Shown: positions 42,704-52,411, numbered from the stretch's first letter. The stretch: 64,000 bases of DNA from Pedobacter sp. L105 (GCF_009765875.1 NZ_LMUP01000008.1:648366-712365); one strand, 5' to 3'. The notes: generated by a model not told the origin, from the sequence alone. Translations and numbers: made by a program.

Positions 42704-43309
42704 TTATTTTTTTGGCTTAAGGCCGCTATTCATGGCCAAATCTTCGGTTCCTGAAGAATCAGGTTGTGTAACCACGGCAGCAAACTTGTCTGTTTTAAGT
42801 TTAGCTAGTCTATTTGCCCTTAAAATATGCGTTTGTGTAGAGCCGAGTAATTCTAAACTCGCATGGTCATTAATCACAGAATATAAACTTTCTGTAGTGG
42901 TTTTAATCATCGCTACAGCTTCATCCTTCAGTATCAGCTGTAGATATCTCATCTTCAATTTCCCTAATGTTCTTATACTGGCCGTATTCGCGGCTGTTAT
43001 GCGAAAGATCTCCCTCACATGTACGGTCACCGTTACAGGTGTTTTTTCTGTCGAGCTGATGCGCAACTCATCTCCTGCCTGTTTCAATGACACTTTATCT
43101 ATATCGTCATCATCCATCATTACCCAATCAGTGCTGCTTTGAATAACAATAACCTTGGTGTTACCAGTTACAGTAATTCTTCTGATGGGCAGATTGGGAG
43201 CACCTACCGTTACCTCTTTACTTAGTGCAGCTGCTGCAGTAAGTACTGAACCCATCAGCATAATAGCCGTCAATGCCAGATGAAGTTTTGTTTTTAATGA
43301 ATTTTTCAT
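42704..43309 (-). CDS. GIN-domain exported protein, paralogue 3
   Basis: 201 residues with signal peptide (LALTAIMLMGSVLTAAAAL). It shares the GIN pattern (ITVTGNTKVIVIQSSTDWV, AGDELRISSTEKTPVTVTVHV, MRYLQLILKDEAVAMIKTT, HASLELLGSTQTHIL) but is more diverged than 1 and 2 and has a longer, Lys-rich tail. No conserved-loop hairpin follows it. Its paired LytTR boxes suggest common regulation of the three. Confidence 0.84.
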   Translation of the reverse strand: MKNSLKTKLHLALTAIMLMGSVLTAAAALSKEVTVGAPNLPIRRITVTGNTKVIVIQSSTDWVMMDDDDIDKVSLKQAGDELRISSTEKTPVTVTVHVREIFRITAANTASIRTLGKLKMRYLQLILKDEAVAMIKTTTESLYSVINDHASLELLGSTQTHILRANRLAKLKTDKFAAVVTQPDSSGTEDLAMNSGLKPKK

Positions 43310-43419
43310 GATTTTAATTTTTGTAATCCGTTCTTTATATATGGTTTACAACTGAGACGCAATGTCCCATAGCACGTTGCACGATATTTCGGCCTTTTAT
43401 ATCATTCTGCGTTCAAATC

Positions 43420-43449
43420 CGACAAACACGCAATATTTTTCGACCAACA
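43420..43449 (-). promoter_or_regulatory. Paired LytTR-type boxes for GIN paralogue 3
   Basis: CGACAAAC (43420-43427) and CGACCAAC (43441-43448), 21 bp apart; on the coding strand GTTGGTCG and GTTTGTCG. A TATAAAAGG sequence lies downstream as in the other two. Confidence 0.6.
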
Positions 43450-43559
43450 GGCATAAAAAAATAATCTTTATTACCTTTCTATTTGACCGCAATTCAAATT
43501 TGATGTATGTTTAAAGATTTAATAAGTTTTAACTTTCCTTTTTTATATCATATTCGCTC

Positions 43560-46457
43560 ATGTTACGTGTAGATAGCTCTAAACCCTGCAAAATCGTTTA
43601 TTCCCTGTGCAAGCATGAGTATTTAGGCTATTTAATTGAACCACATATCGTTCAGCTTAACCCCCAGGGTGATTTTTCATTGACTTACCAGCGGATTTTT
43701 AGCCATACAGCGAAAGAATTCAGCAAACACCTGACGGAAACAGATATTAAAATCATTAAGATCCTCGATGAAACAGAGCAGGATCACGTCATTAAAAAGT
43801 ACCATAAAAAAGCCATCAGGCCTTTCGAGTTTTTCAGTAAATTTTATGACGATAAGTTCTATGAAGCTGTACGCCCAAAAATTGAAAAGAAACTGGCCGA
43901 AGTACTGGAAATGCTGAAAGAAGGAAATGCATTGTATCTAATGGATAAAGATGGATGGCCTGCAGAACGAACTATTGAACTGGCTACAGAACCAACTACT
44001 ATCTTATTTCACTTCAGGAGAAATGAAGAGGAAACACGCTACTTTCCAACTATAAAATACCAGGGCCTGCGCATTGACTTTATGTTTAAAGAAGCACAGG
44101 TGATCAGCAATCAGCCTGCATGGCTGCTGCTAAATGATGTACTTTACTTCTTTGAACAGGATTTCGAAGGTAAAAAACTGGTTCCTTTTTTAAATAAACG
44201 TTACATCACCATACCCACTGCCAAAGAGGAAACTTACTTTGAAAAATTTGTTGCACCTTTAATTGAGCGGTATCATGTTTATGCAGAAGGTTTCGACATC
44301 AAAACCGAGAAACACGAACCCTCTGCCATTTTGAAGGTCATTTATGTGGAAGGGGGCATTTCTCAGCTGCAGCTGTATTTCAAATATGGCGAATATGTTT
44401 TTGCTTTGGGCAACGAGAAAAAAGTTACTGTCCATGTAGAAAAACAGGAAAATAACTATGTCTTCACCCGTGTTAAAAGAGATACGGCCCTGGAGAAACA
44501 TAAATATGCGGAATTATTAAAAATGGGATTGAAAAAAGTAAGTCCTCTTTTTTATAACCTGGAACTGAACATCCCCGCAGAAGGCGAAGACCTGTCTTAT
44601 GGTATCCTGAACTGGGTAAACGAACATATTGAACAGCTCAAAGAAAAAGGATATGCGATAGAGCAATCCACAGGAAATAAAAAATTCCTCTTTGCCTCCA
44701 ATAAAATTGATTTTGAGATCAAGGAAGATAACGACTGGTTTGACATCAATGCCATCGTTTATTTCGGTATCCATCCCGTCCCTTTCATTTCTTTAAAACA
44801 GCATATCCTGCATAAAAAAAGGGAATTTCCGCTGCCCGATGGCACCATTGCGATCATCCCCGAAAAATGGTTCTCTCAATATGGTAGTTTATTCAGCCTG
44901 TCTGACGGAGGACATGCGCTAAAATTAAAGAAACACCACATCGGGCTGATCAACGACCTGGCGCAGGATGGAATTGCCAATGTAACCCTGCAGCGTAAAC
45001 TGCAGAAGTTAAACGATTTCGAAAATATAGCCGATACGCAAATGCCCGTCCATTTTAAGGGCGAGCTGAGAAGTTATCAAAAAGCAGGTTACAACTGGTT
45101 TAGCTTTCTCAGAGAATATAACTTTGGGGGCTGCCTGGCAGACGATATGGGTTTAGGTAAAACTATTCAGACCCTGGCCATGCTGCAAAAGCTAAAAGAA
45201 GAAGACGAGCAAAACCAAACCCAGAGTACCTCATTGATCATCATGCCCACCTCGCTGATCTATAACTGGCTTAACGAGGCAAAGAAGTTTACCCCCAAGC
45301 TGAAAATCCTGGCCCATACCGGCAGCACAAGAAACAAAGATGTAAGCCAGTTTATTAATTACGATATCGTGATCACTACTTATGGCATTACCAGGGTAGA
45401 TGTCAATGAAATCCAGGATTTCTATTTTAATTATATCATCCTGGATGAAAGCCAGAATATTAAAAACCCTTCTTCTAAATCATTTAAATCTGTACGCCAG
45501 CTAAAATCAAGACATAAACTGATACTGAGCGGTACACCTGTAGAAAATTCAGTGTCCGACCTATGGACACAGCTTACTTTTTTGAATCCCGGTTTATTGG
45601 GCACGCAGGCCTTTTTCAATGAAGAATATGTACAGGCTATAGAAAAGCGAAAAGACGAAGACAAGGCAAAAAAACTGCAGGCCATTATTAAGCCATTTGT
45701 GCTCAGACGTACCAAAGAACAGGTAGCCGAAGAATTGCCCGCAAAAACAGAACAGATCTTTTATTGCGATATGAGCGAAGATCAGGCCGCATATTACGAA
45801 AAAACAAAGTCCGCTTACCGGAATGACCTGCTAAGCAGTATGGACGATGGTACCTATGCCAAAAAACAAGTGCAGCTGCTGCAGGGTTTAACAGCGTTGC
45901 GCCAACTGGCCAACCATCCCAGAATGATAGATGAAACGTACCTGTCAGATTCTGGAAAATTTGAAAATGTGATCCATACACTGGATAATGTACTCAAGGG
46001 TGGCCATAAAGTATTGATATTTTCTCAATTTGTAAAACACCTGAGTATCTTTAAACAGCATTTTGAAACCGAAAATATTCCTTTTGCTTACCTGGACGGC
46101 TCTACAAAAAACCGCGGTGAAATTGTTTCAGAGTTCCAGGAAAATACGTCGATAAAAGTTTTTCTGATTTCCATTAAGGCAGGTGGCGTAGGCTTAAACT
46201 TAACGCAGGCAGATTATGTATTTATCCTGGACCCATGGTGGAACCCAGCTGTAGAGCAGCAGGCAATTGACCGCTCACACCGTATCGGGCAGGACAAAAA
46301 AGTCTTTATCTATAAATTCATCGCTAAAGATACCGTAGAAGAAAAGATCCTGGCCCTGCAAAACCGCAAAAAGCGACTGGCAAGCTCGCTGATCACTACA
46401 GAAGAAAGTTTCTTTAAGTCACTGAGCAAAGAAGATATCTGGGAAATACTCAATTAA
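43560..46457 (+). CDS. SNF2-family DEAD/DEAH-box helicase
   Basis: 965 residues. The N-terminal 480 residues are an accessory region without an obvious named domain. The SNF2 ATPase then starts (SYQKAGYNWFSFLREYNFGG), with Walker A DDMGLGKT at about 528-535, motif II DESQ near 628, SGTPVEN, and the C-terminal helicase half with FSQFVKHL, FLISIKAGGVGLNLTQADYVF and QQAIDRSHRIGQ. SNF2 enzymes move along double-stranded DNA and remodel bound protein, and the bacterial RapA relatives recycle RNA polymerase. It has its own start right after a promoter-like AT-rich region. The stop is 1 bp from the aat stop (convergent). Confidence 0.93.
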   Translation: MLRVDSSKPCKIVYSLCKHEYLGYLIEPHIVQLNPQGDFSLTYQRIFSHTAKEFSKHLTETDIKIIKILDETEQDHVIKKYHKKAIRPFEFFSKFYDDKFYEAVRPKIEKKLAEVLEMLKEGNALYLMDKDGWPAERTIELATEPTTILFHFRRNEEETRYFPTIKYQGLRIDFMFKEAQVISNQPAWLLLNDVLYFFEQDFEGKKLVPFLNKRYITIPTAKEETYFEKFVAPLIERYHVYAEGFDIKTEKHEPSAILKVIYVEGGISQLQLYFKYGEYVFALGNEKKVTVHVEKQENNYVFTRVKRDTALEKHKYAELLKMGLKKVSPLFYNLELNIPAEGEDLSYGILNWVNEHIEQLKEKGYAIEQSTGNKKFLFASNKIDFEIKEDNDWFDINAIVYFGIHPVPFISLKQHILHKKREFPLPDGTIAIIPEKWFSQYGSLFSLSDGGHALKLKKHHIGLINDLAQDGIANVTLQRKLQKLNDFENIADTQMPVHFKGELRSYQKAGYNWFSFLREYNFGGCLADDMGLGKTIQTLAMLQKLKEEDEQNQTQSTSLIIMPTSLIYNWLNEAKKFTPKLKILAHTGSTRNKDVSQFINYDIVITTYGITRVDVNEIQDFYFNYIILDESQNIKNPSSKSFKSVRQLKSRHKLILSGTPVENSVSDLWTQLTFLNPGLLGTQAFFNEEYVQAIEKRKDEDKAKKLQAIIKPFVLRRTKEQVAEELPAKTEQIFYCDMSEDQAAYYEKTKSAYRNDLLSSMDDGTYAKKQVQLLQGLTALRQLANHPRMIDETYLSDSGKFENVIHTLDNVLKGGHKVLIFSQFVKHLSIFKQHFETENIPFAYLDGSTKNRGEIVSEFQENTSIKVFLISIKAGGVGLNLTQADYVFILDPWWNPAVEQQAIDRSHRIGQDKKVFIYKFIAKDTVEEKILALQNRKKRLASSLITTEESFFKSLSKEDIWEILN

Positions 46458-46458
46458 T

Positions 46459-47094
46459 TTATAGCTGCTCCTGCAAAATTGCAGTATAAATTTCTCCAGG
46501 CATCATCTCAGCGCCCAAACTCATTAAGTGGTCATTGGGCAGCTGGCAATCGATCAGTTTGTACTTCGGCTGCCGGCTTAACCAGATCAGGGCCGTTTTC
46601 GAAGCGTTGCTCATCAGGCTGAACATGCTTTCACCACAAAACACGCCATTTAGCTCCAAACCATACAAACCGCCTACCAGGGTTTCGCCATACCATACTT
46701 CTACACTACGTGCCAATCCCTTACGATGAAGATTGGTATAAGCCTCCTGCATCGCCGTAGTGATCCAGGTACCATCCTGATCTTTTCTTGGAGCTGTTGC
46801 ACAATTCATGATCACCTCCACAAAAGCTTTGTCCATCGTTACCGTAAAAACAGCATCCGAAAGAATCTTACGCATACTTTTGCTTACCTTTATTTTCTCC
46901 GGAAAAATAACACAACGCTCATGCGGGGCAAACCAGCAAATCGGATCGCCTTCACTAAACCAGGGAAAAATGCCATTGCTATAGGCTAAAAGGAGTCTTT
47001 CTGCGCTCAGATCTCCGCCTATTGCCAGTAGCCCGTCTGGCTCTGCCAGGGTGGGAAGAGGAAATATAAGCTCTTCAGTTAACTGAAATATCAT
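46459..47094 (-). CDS. aat: Leucyl/phenylalanyl-tRNA-protein transferase
   Basis: About 211 residues from ATG 47094. The enzyme adds Leu or Phe to proteins with N-terminal Arg/Lys, marking them for ClpS-ClpAP. Diagnostic segments: PEPDGLLAIGGDL-like LAEPDGLLAIGGDLSAERLL, YSNGIFPWFSEGDPICWFAP, RCVIFPEKIKVSKSMRK, TWITTAMQEAYTNLHRKGLA, SVEVWYGETLVGGLYG and FCGESMFS. An in-frame start at 47157 would add 21 poor residues. Confidence 0.95.
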   Translation of the reverse strand: MIFQLTEELIFPLPTLAEPDGLLAIGGDLSAERLLLAYSNGIFPWFSEGDPICWFAPHERCVIFPEKIKVSKSMRKILSDAVFTVTMDKAFVEVIMNCATAPRKDQDGTWITTAMQEAYTNLHRKGLARSVEVWYGETLVGGLYGLELNGVFCGESMFSLMSNASKTALIWLSRQPKYKLIDCQLPNDHLMSLGAEMMPGEIYTAILQEQL

Positions 47095-47162
47095 GCACAA
47101 AAATAAAGATTTAAACCTATAAGCACTATAACAGTCAGACTTATGTACTAACAACAATAATT

Positions 47163-48590
47163 ATGGACAGAAAAGATAATTTTGTCAATATTAAACATTT
47201 GTACAATAGGGCCGGTTTCGGCATTTCTTATCCTGATCTTCACCAGCTGAGCAGGAAAAGATGGAGTAAAGCTGTCGACAAACTTTTTATGCCGATACAG
47301 CTGGGGGCAGAACTGCATACCGTAACCGTCGAAGAATTTAAGGCCCAGCAATTGCTCCTCGCCAGTCTGAACGGTAAAAAAGAACAGACGCCCGAAGAAA
47401 AACAACAGCGTGAAGAGATCACCAAAACCCGCAACGAGAAGAACCGGGACCTGAATATTAACTGGGTACAGCAGATGATCGCTACAGAAAATCCTTTGCT
47501 GGAAAAGATGACGCTCTTTTGGCATGGTCATTTCTCCTGCCGCTCCAATAACCCTTTTTATGATCAGCAGCTGAACAATATCCAGCGGGATAATGCCCTG
47601 GGAAACTTTAGGACCTTACTGATGGAAGTCTCCAAATCTCCCGCGATGCTCGATTACCTGAATAACCAGCAGAACAGGAAGGGACATCCCAATGAAAATT
47701 TTTCCAGGGAACTAATGGAGCTGTTTACCCTGGGCCGGGGAAATTATACAGAAGCCGATGTGAAAGAAGCTGCCCGCTCTTTTACAGGATGGGCCTACAA
47801 TAAAAATAGTGAGTTCGAATTTAACCCGAAAGTGCATGATGACCAGCCTAAAGTATTTTTTGGCCAGACAGGTGCTTTCACCGGCGAAGACATTATTGAT
47901 AAAATACTGCAAAAAACAGAAACAGCCACATTTATCTGCCGCAAACTCTATGTTTTTTTTGTGAATGATACGCCAGATCCTCATCATATCCAGGAGCTGG
48001 CCGGTTATTTTTACGACCAGAAATATGATATCAGTGCCGTCATGAAAAAAATGTTTACTGCCGACTGGTTTTATCACCCGGAAAATATGGGCAATAAAAT
48101 AAAATCACCGGTAGAATTTCTTGTCGGCCTCAGCAGGGAATTTAAGGTAACTTACAATAAACCACAAATATTAATACAGCTCCAAAGCAGTCTAGGGCAA
48201 TATCTATTTAACCCGCCCAATGTTGCCGGGTGGCCCGGCGGAAGGAACTGGATCGATAGCTCCTCTCTAATGCTGCGTATGAAAATACCTTCGCTCGTGC
48301 TAAATGATGGCATCCTCGATTTTGAAGGCAAGGCAGATCCCGAAGATGAAGCGGTAATAGCACTGAACAGAAAGGCTAAACCGAAACCTGTAAAATCTTA
48401 TATCAATGCGCAGGCCAACTGGGATCAGTTTCTAGCCAGCCTGCCCAAAGACATGAAACAGGCCGAACTCGCCGCTTTTCTCCTGGAACCAGCTATAGGT
48501 AAAAAGATCAGCGACCTGGTAGACAGAAATACCCATCTAAAGAATACAGCCATCGCAGTAACCAGCATGCCCGAATACCAATTGTGTTAA
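47163..48590 (+). CDS. DUF1800 family protein
   Basis: 475 residues. Recognised by NIKHLYNRAGFGISYPDL near the start, NPLLEKMTLFWHGHFSCR, NENFSRELMELFTLGRGNYTEADVKEAARSFTGW and NPPNVAGWPGGRNWIDSSS. The family is widespread with no known reaction and is nearly always followed by a DUF1501 gene, as here (10 bp gap). No clear signal peptide is visible. The pair probably acts together. Confidence 0.92.
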   Translation: MDRKDNFVNIKHLYNRAGFGISYPDLHQLSRKRWSKAVDKLFMPIQLGAELHTVTVEEFKAQQLLLASLNGKKEQTPEEKQQREEITKTRNEKNRDLNINWVQQMIATENPLLEKMTLFWHGHFSCRSNNPFYDQQLNNIQRDNALGNFRTLLMEVSKSPAMLDYLNNQQNRKGHPNENFSRELMELFTLGRGNYTEADVKEAARSFTGWAYNKNSEFEFNPKVHDDQPKVFFGQTGAFTGEDIIDKILQKTETATFICRKLYVFFVNDTPDPHHIQELAGYFYDQKYDISAVMKKMFTADWFYHPENMGNKIKSPVEFLVGLSREFKVTYNKPQILIQLQSSLGQYLFNPPNVAGWPGGRNWIDSSSLMLRMKIPSLVLNDGILDFEGKADPEDEAVIALNRKAKPKPVKSYINAQANWDQFLASLPKDMKQAELAAFLLEPAIGKKISDLVDRNTHLKNTAIAVTSMPEYQLC

Positions 48591-48600
48591 TGATCAGACC

Positions 48601-49800
48601 ATGGAAAGAAGAGATTTTTTAAGAAACGCAGCCTTTGCAGCAGCCGGTACATTTGTTGTTCCAGCTTTCATGAAACCATTTGAAGCATTGGCACTGGATG
48701 AATTGAGCCTGTACAAAAACCTGGTGGTGGTGCAGCTTTCCGGAGGTAACGACGGACTGAATACCGTAGTCCCTTTTGGAAATGACATCTATTACCAGAT
48801 GAGAAAAAACATTGCCATTCCCAAAGATGAAGTAATTAAGCTGAACGATATGCAGGGGTTAAACCCTAACCTCAATTGCCTGCGGGAATTATATGATCAG
48901 GGATGGATGTCTATTATCAATGATGTAGGTTATCCAAATCCCGACCGCTCGCATTTTCGTTCTATGGATATCTGGCAGACAGCGAGTGATGCCAACCAAT
49001 ATCTTTCTACCGGCTGGATAGGCCGTTACCTGGATTCCAATTGTGAAACCTGTAAGTTTCCCTATACGGCTATTGAAGTAGATGACAGCCTCTCCCTGGC
49101 AATGAAAGGAGCTGGTAAAAAAGGAATCGCTTTAAAAGATCCCGCTACTTTATTCCGTAATACCAATGAACCCTTTTTCAGGGAAATGGTTAATAGCGAC
49201 AAAGAACACCTGGATGAAGATAACCTCGGTTACCTGTACAAAACCATGATCGAAACCTCCTCTTCGGCAAGTTATATCCAGAATACCTCCAAATTGTATC
49301 ATCCCAACTATACCTATCCTGCTACTGCCTTTTCCAATCAGCTGAAAACTGTAGCCAACTTTATCTGCTCGGGACTAAAAACGAGGGTATATTATGTTTC
49401 TCTGAGTGGTTTTGATACCCATGTTAACCAAAATAACCAGCAAGGGCGTTTGTTGCAGCAATATGCAGAAGGCATGAATGCTTTTATCAAAGACCTGAAA
49501 CAAAACAATAAACTGGACGATACACTGGTCATTTCCTTTTCCGAATTTGGCCGCCGGGTAGCACAGAATGCCAGCAACGGCACAGATCACGGTACAGCCA
49601 ACAATATGTTTGTATTTGGCGGAAAGCTGAAAAAACAGGGAATCTTTAATCCGGCACCCAACCTGGCGAATCTGGATAACGGGGATTTAAAATACCAGAT
49701 AGATTTCAGGGAGGTCTACGGTACGATACTGGATAAATGGCTGGATGTTAATAATGGGCAGGTATTAAACAAGCGGTTTAACACGCTCGACTTTATCTAA
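48601..49800 (+). CDS. DUF1501 family protein with Tat signal
   Basis: 399 residues. The N-terminus MERRDFLRNAAFAAAGTFVV is a twin-arginine signal, so the folded protein is exported, possibly carrying its DUF1800 partner. The body belongs to the DUF1501 (alkaline phosphatase-like fold) group: LVVVQLSGGNDGLNTVVPFGNDIYY, DRSHFRSMDIWQTAS, VYYVSLSGFDTHVNQN, ISFSEFGRRVAQNASNGTDHGTANNMFVFGG. Metal-binding His and Asp are in the last segment. The stop overlaps that of the convergent App1-like gene. Confidence 0.92.
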   Translation: MERRDFLRNAAFAAAGTFVVPAFMKPFEALALDELSLYKNLVVVQLSGGNDGLNTVVPFGNDIYYQMRKNIAIPKDEVIKLNDMQGLNPNLNCLRELYDQGWMSIINDVGYPNPDRSHFRSMDIWQTASDANQYLSTGWIGRYLDSNCETCKFPYTAIEVDDSLSLAMKGAGKKGIALKDPATLFRNTNEPFFREMVNSDKEHLDEDNLGYLYKTMIETSSSASYIQNTSKLYHPNYTYPATAFSNQLKTVANFICSGLKTRVYYVSLSGFDTHVNQNNQQGRLLQQYAEGMNAFIKDLKQNNKLDDTLVISFSEFGRRVAQNASNGTDHGTANNMFVFGGKLKKQGIFNPAPNLANLDNGDLKYQIDFREVYGTILDKWLDVNNGQVLNKRFNTLDFI

Positions 49801-50780
49801 TCGCTGATCAGCCCGATGTTCACGGAATGATCGATCGCCTCATGGCTGTCGATAAAAAGACAGGTACGGATCTGCTGCTCTTCCTCTACTTTTTTTAAAA
49901 TCTCCCGCGTTGCTTTTTCCCTGCTCGGCCTGATGTTCCGGATATAGATCGCTTCTATGTTTTTTGGATATTTTAAAGCAATCGAGGCATATATATCCGG
50001 GTCGCGCTGTGAGTTGTCCCCAAAAAAAACAAACTTCTGGTTAGGAAAAGCATCCAAAATACGCATTACGCGGATGAGTTTACCTTCATGGCCCGTCTTA
50101 CCAGTTTTTAACAAATCGCTCCACCTTTTAAGCTGGTTCAGCAAAAAAGCCCCTTCAGGCAATTTATTAAAACGGAAAGTTTCTACCAGGTAATCATATA
50201 AATTCCACTCACTGCTGGAAACGTAGAAAAAAGGATTAGGATGACCTGCATCAGTATGCGAATAAGCCAGCAGGTTATAATGTGCGGCGGCCCCGGGAAA
50301 AGTTTTCCGGGTATGCGGGTTCTTAATGAACAATTCACGCAATCGCCTCCCAATACTCGCAGAATGAGAGATCATTACCGTATCGTCAATATCAGAAATA
50401 AAAGCATACTGGGTAATATGCGGTACATAAACATCACCGGTATTTTCTGCGAGGATCTCTCCCCCCTCACCAATAACGGACACTTGAACAGGATGCCATC
50501 CGGCAGAAAGATTATTTGTAGCCTCCCATTCAAACTTAAAAAATCCATCATATTCTGTGGTCTGAAAAATCACCTGATCATAAAAACTGAGCCTTACTTT
50601 AGCCTGGGGATAGGGTTTTAAAATAAATAACCGGAGCAGATACCTGATGTTCACCCAAAAATTATTACTGTATTGCTGTTCACTTTTCGCCCTGAATCTA
50701 AAAGCATGGCCATATAATACCAGGTTATGGGTATGGCCGTAACCATGATATATCTTTACACTGACAGAATTATTCATCAT
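49797..50780 (-). CDS. App1-type phosphatase domain protein (DUF2183)
   Basis: About 328 residues from ATG 50780 (a second ATG at 50777). The catalytic domain has the HAD motif FISDIDDTVMISHS, the Ser/Thr region PFFYVSSSEWNLYDYL, and KFVFFGDNSQRDPDIY. App1 in yeast is a phosphatidate phosphatase. The N-terminal half is beta-rich (KVRLSFYDQVIFQTTEYDGFFKFEWEA), probably a lipid or partner-binding module. It is divergent from a lipid kinase, 67 bp apart, which suggests a common lipid theme. Confidence 0.87.
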   Translation of the reverse strand: MMNNSVSVKIYHGYGHTHNLVLYGHAFRFRAKSEQQYSNNFWVNIRYLLRLFILKPYPQAKVRLSFYDQVIFQTTEYDGFFKFEWEATNNLSAGWHPVQVSVIGEGGEILAENTGDVYVPHITQYAFISDIDDTVMISHSASIGRRLRELFIKNPHTRKTFPGAAAHYNLLAYSHTDAGHPNPFFYVSSSEWNLYDYLVETFRFNKLPEGAFLLNQLKRWSDLLKTGKTGHEGKLIRVMRILDAFPNQKFVFFGDNSQRDPDIYASIALKYPKNIEAIYIRNIRPSREKATREILKKVEEEQQIRTCLFIDSHEAIDHSVNIGLISD

Positions 50781-50847
50781 AAACCAAACAGAGCATAGAA
50801 GAAGTTGTTTGTCTGTTAAACAATGTAACGAAATTAAAATCACTGAA

Positions 50848-51711
50848 ATGAAATTACTTTTTATTGTTAACCCGGGTTCGGGAAGCGACGATACAGATTT
50901 CAAAACGGTGATCACAGATTTTTTTAAATCCGGGGAACATCATTTTGAAATCTATGAACTATCCGGGAACCATAACCAGGATCAACTTAAACCAGTGATC
51001 ACTGCGTCAATGGCCGACCGTGTCATCGCCGTTGGCGGAGATGGAACGCTGAAACTCGTAGCAGAATGCCTGCAGGGAACAAAAACCCCTATTGCAATTA
51101 TTCCTGCCGGTTCTGCCAATGGAATGGCAAAAGAACTGGGTATCCCTACTATCATACAGGACGCGCTGGAACTGGCTGTAAACGGTGAACCTAAAGAAAT
51201 CCATGCGGTACTGGTGAATAACGAACTTTGTATCCATCTATCGGATATCGGCTTTAATGCCTATATCGTTAAAAAATTTGACGACCTGTCACAAAGAGGG
51301 ATGCTGGGTTATGCACGGGCTGCCTGGAAAGCGTTATGGAGCCATCACCGGATGGAAGTAGAGATCAACATTGGAACACAAACCATCCGGTCTGAAGCCG
51401 CAATGGTAGTCATTGCCAATGCCACCCGCTATGGAACTGGTGTAGTGATCAACCCTGAGGGCAAATTGGATGATGATGTTTTTGAAGTAATCCTGGTAAA
51501 GCAGTATTCCTTTCTGGAAATCTTCAAAATACGTTTTACCAATCTTCCTTTTAATGCTGAAAAAATTGAACTTTTCCATGCCAGTGAAATGCGTATCACC
51601 ACCAAACATGCAGCACATTTTCAGGTAGACGGAGAATATATGGGGAAAGTGAGACAGATCGATGCCCGGTTATTGCCAGCTGCGATAACTATAATTGTTA
51701 AACCTGCCTAG
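50848..51711 (+). CDS. YegS/diacylglycerol-kinase-like lipid kinase
   Basis: 287 residues from ATG 50848 (an in-frame ATG at 50809 is less likely). The nucleotide-binding motif is VIAVGGDGTLKLVAECL, preceded by FIVNPGSGSDD at the N-terminus. IAIIPAGSANGMAKEL and the C-terminal domain (AHFQVDGEYMGKV) follow. Family members phosphorylate diacylglycerol, phosphatidylglycerol or sphingoid bases. Sphingolipid-making Sphingobacteriaceae could use a sphingoid substrate, but that is inference. The stop overlaps that of the M23 gene. Confidence 0.9.
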   Translation: MKLLFIVNPGSGSDDTDFKTVITDFFKSGEHHFEIYELSGNHNQDQLKPVITASMADRVIAVGGDGTLKLVAECLQGTKTPIAIIPAGSANGMAKELGIPTIIQDALELAVNGEPKEIHAVLVNNELCIHLSDIGFNAYIVKKFDDLSQRGMLGYARAAWKALWSHHRMEVEINIGTQTIRSEAAMVVIANATRYGTGVVINPEGKLDDDVFEVILVKQYSFLEIFKIRFTNLPFNAEKIELFHASEMRITTKHAAHFQVDGEYMGKVRQIDARLLPAAITIIVKPA

Positions 51712-52409
51712 TTAAAAGTAGACTCCAGAATTAATCCCGGATCTGGACAGTTGTTTAAATAAACTTCTCTTTTGGAGAACTGGCATACACCAGGATAATC
51801 TCCTTTTTTATCTTCCAAATCAAAGATCAGCTGAAAATGCAGATGGGGCGGCCAGTTTCCATTCTCTTCCGAAATTCCTAAAAAAGCAAACATCTGCCCT
51901 GTGGGAATAACCTGCCCTTCCGTTAGCCCGGCAATAGAAGCCACACTCAAATGTCCATAAAGGGCATATACTGTCAGGCCATCCAGATTATATTTTAAGA
52001 TGATCGTTCCGCCATAATCGCCAAACTGATTGTTGTTTTGAAAGCTGTGTACTTCCGCTTCATAGAAATTATAAACGGGTGTTCCTGCCTCTGCCCAGAT
52101 ATCTACACCCAGGTGCAACCGCCGGGGTTCTTCCTCCGTATTAAAATGTGCACTGCGGTTATAGATCGTACGGTGCTCATTGTAGCCTCCAACACCATAA
52201 CGGCAATGTGCCTCTTCCAGCTTATGCGCTATCCAGGAGGAAAAAACTGCCGTATCATTCAGTACTTCAGCGGTCAGCTCTTTATTGTCAGCCGTAAAAT
52301 CAAAAGGCAACAACAGATCAGCAGCAGGATTGAAGTCCACTACCCTGCTGATCTGATCTTTATTTTTCAGCAGCCATACCTTTAGCTTTTCAAGAGGTGC
52401 TGCAGCCAT
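51708..52409 (-). CDS. M23-type peptidoglycan DD-metallopeptidase-like protein
   Basis: 233 residues. The LytM/M23 core has all metal positions: RRLHLGVDIWAEAGTPVY (HxxxD), VYALYGHLS and GNWPPHLHFQLIF (HxH). The beta-barrel pattern between them is DYGGTIILKYN and GLTEGQVIPTGQMFAFLG. There is no signal peptide or membrane helix, which is unusual for an enzyme expected to act on cell-wall crosslinks. It starts 2 bp after the rbfA stop, so it belongs to the hflX-rbfA unit. Confidence 0.83.
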   Translation of the reverse strand: MAAAPLEKLKVWLLKNKDQISRVVDFNPAADLLLPFDFTADNKELTAEVLNDTAVFSSWIAHKLEEAHCRYGVGGYNEHRTIYNRSAHFNTEEEPRRLHLGVDIWAEAGTPVYNFYEAEVHSFQNNNQFGDYGGTIILKYNLDGLTVYALYGHLSVASIAGLTEGQVIPTGQMFAFLGISEENGNWPPHLHFQLIFDLEDKKGDYPGVCQFSKREVYLNNCPDPGLILESTFN

Positions 52410-52411
52410 GA

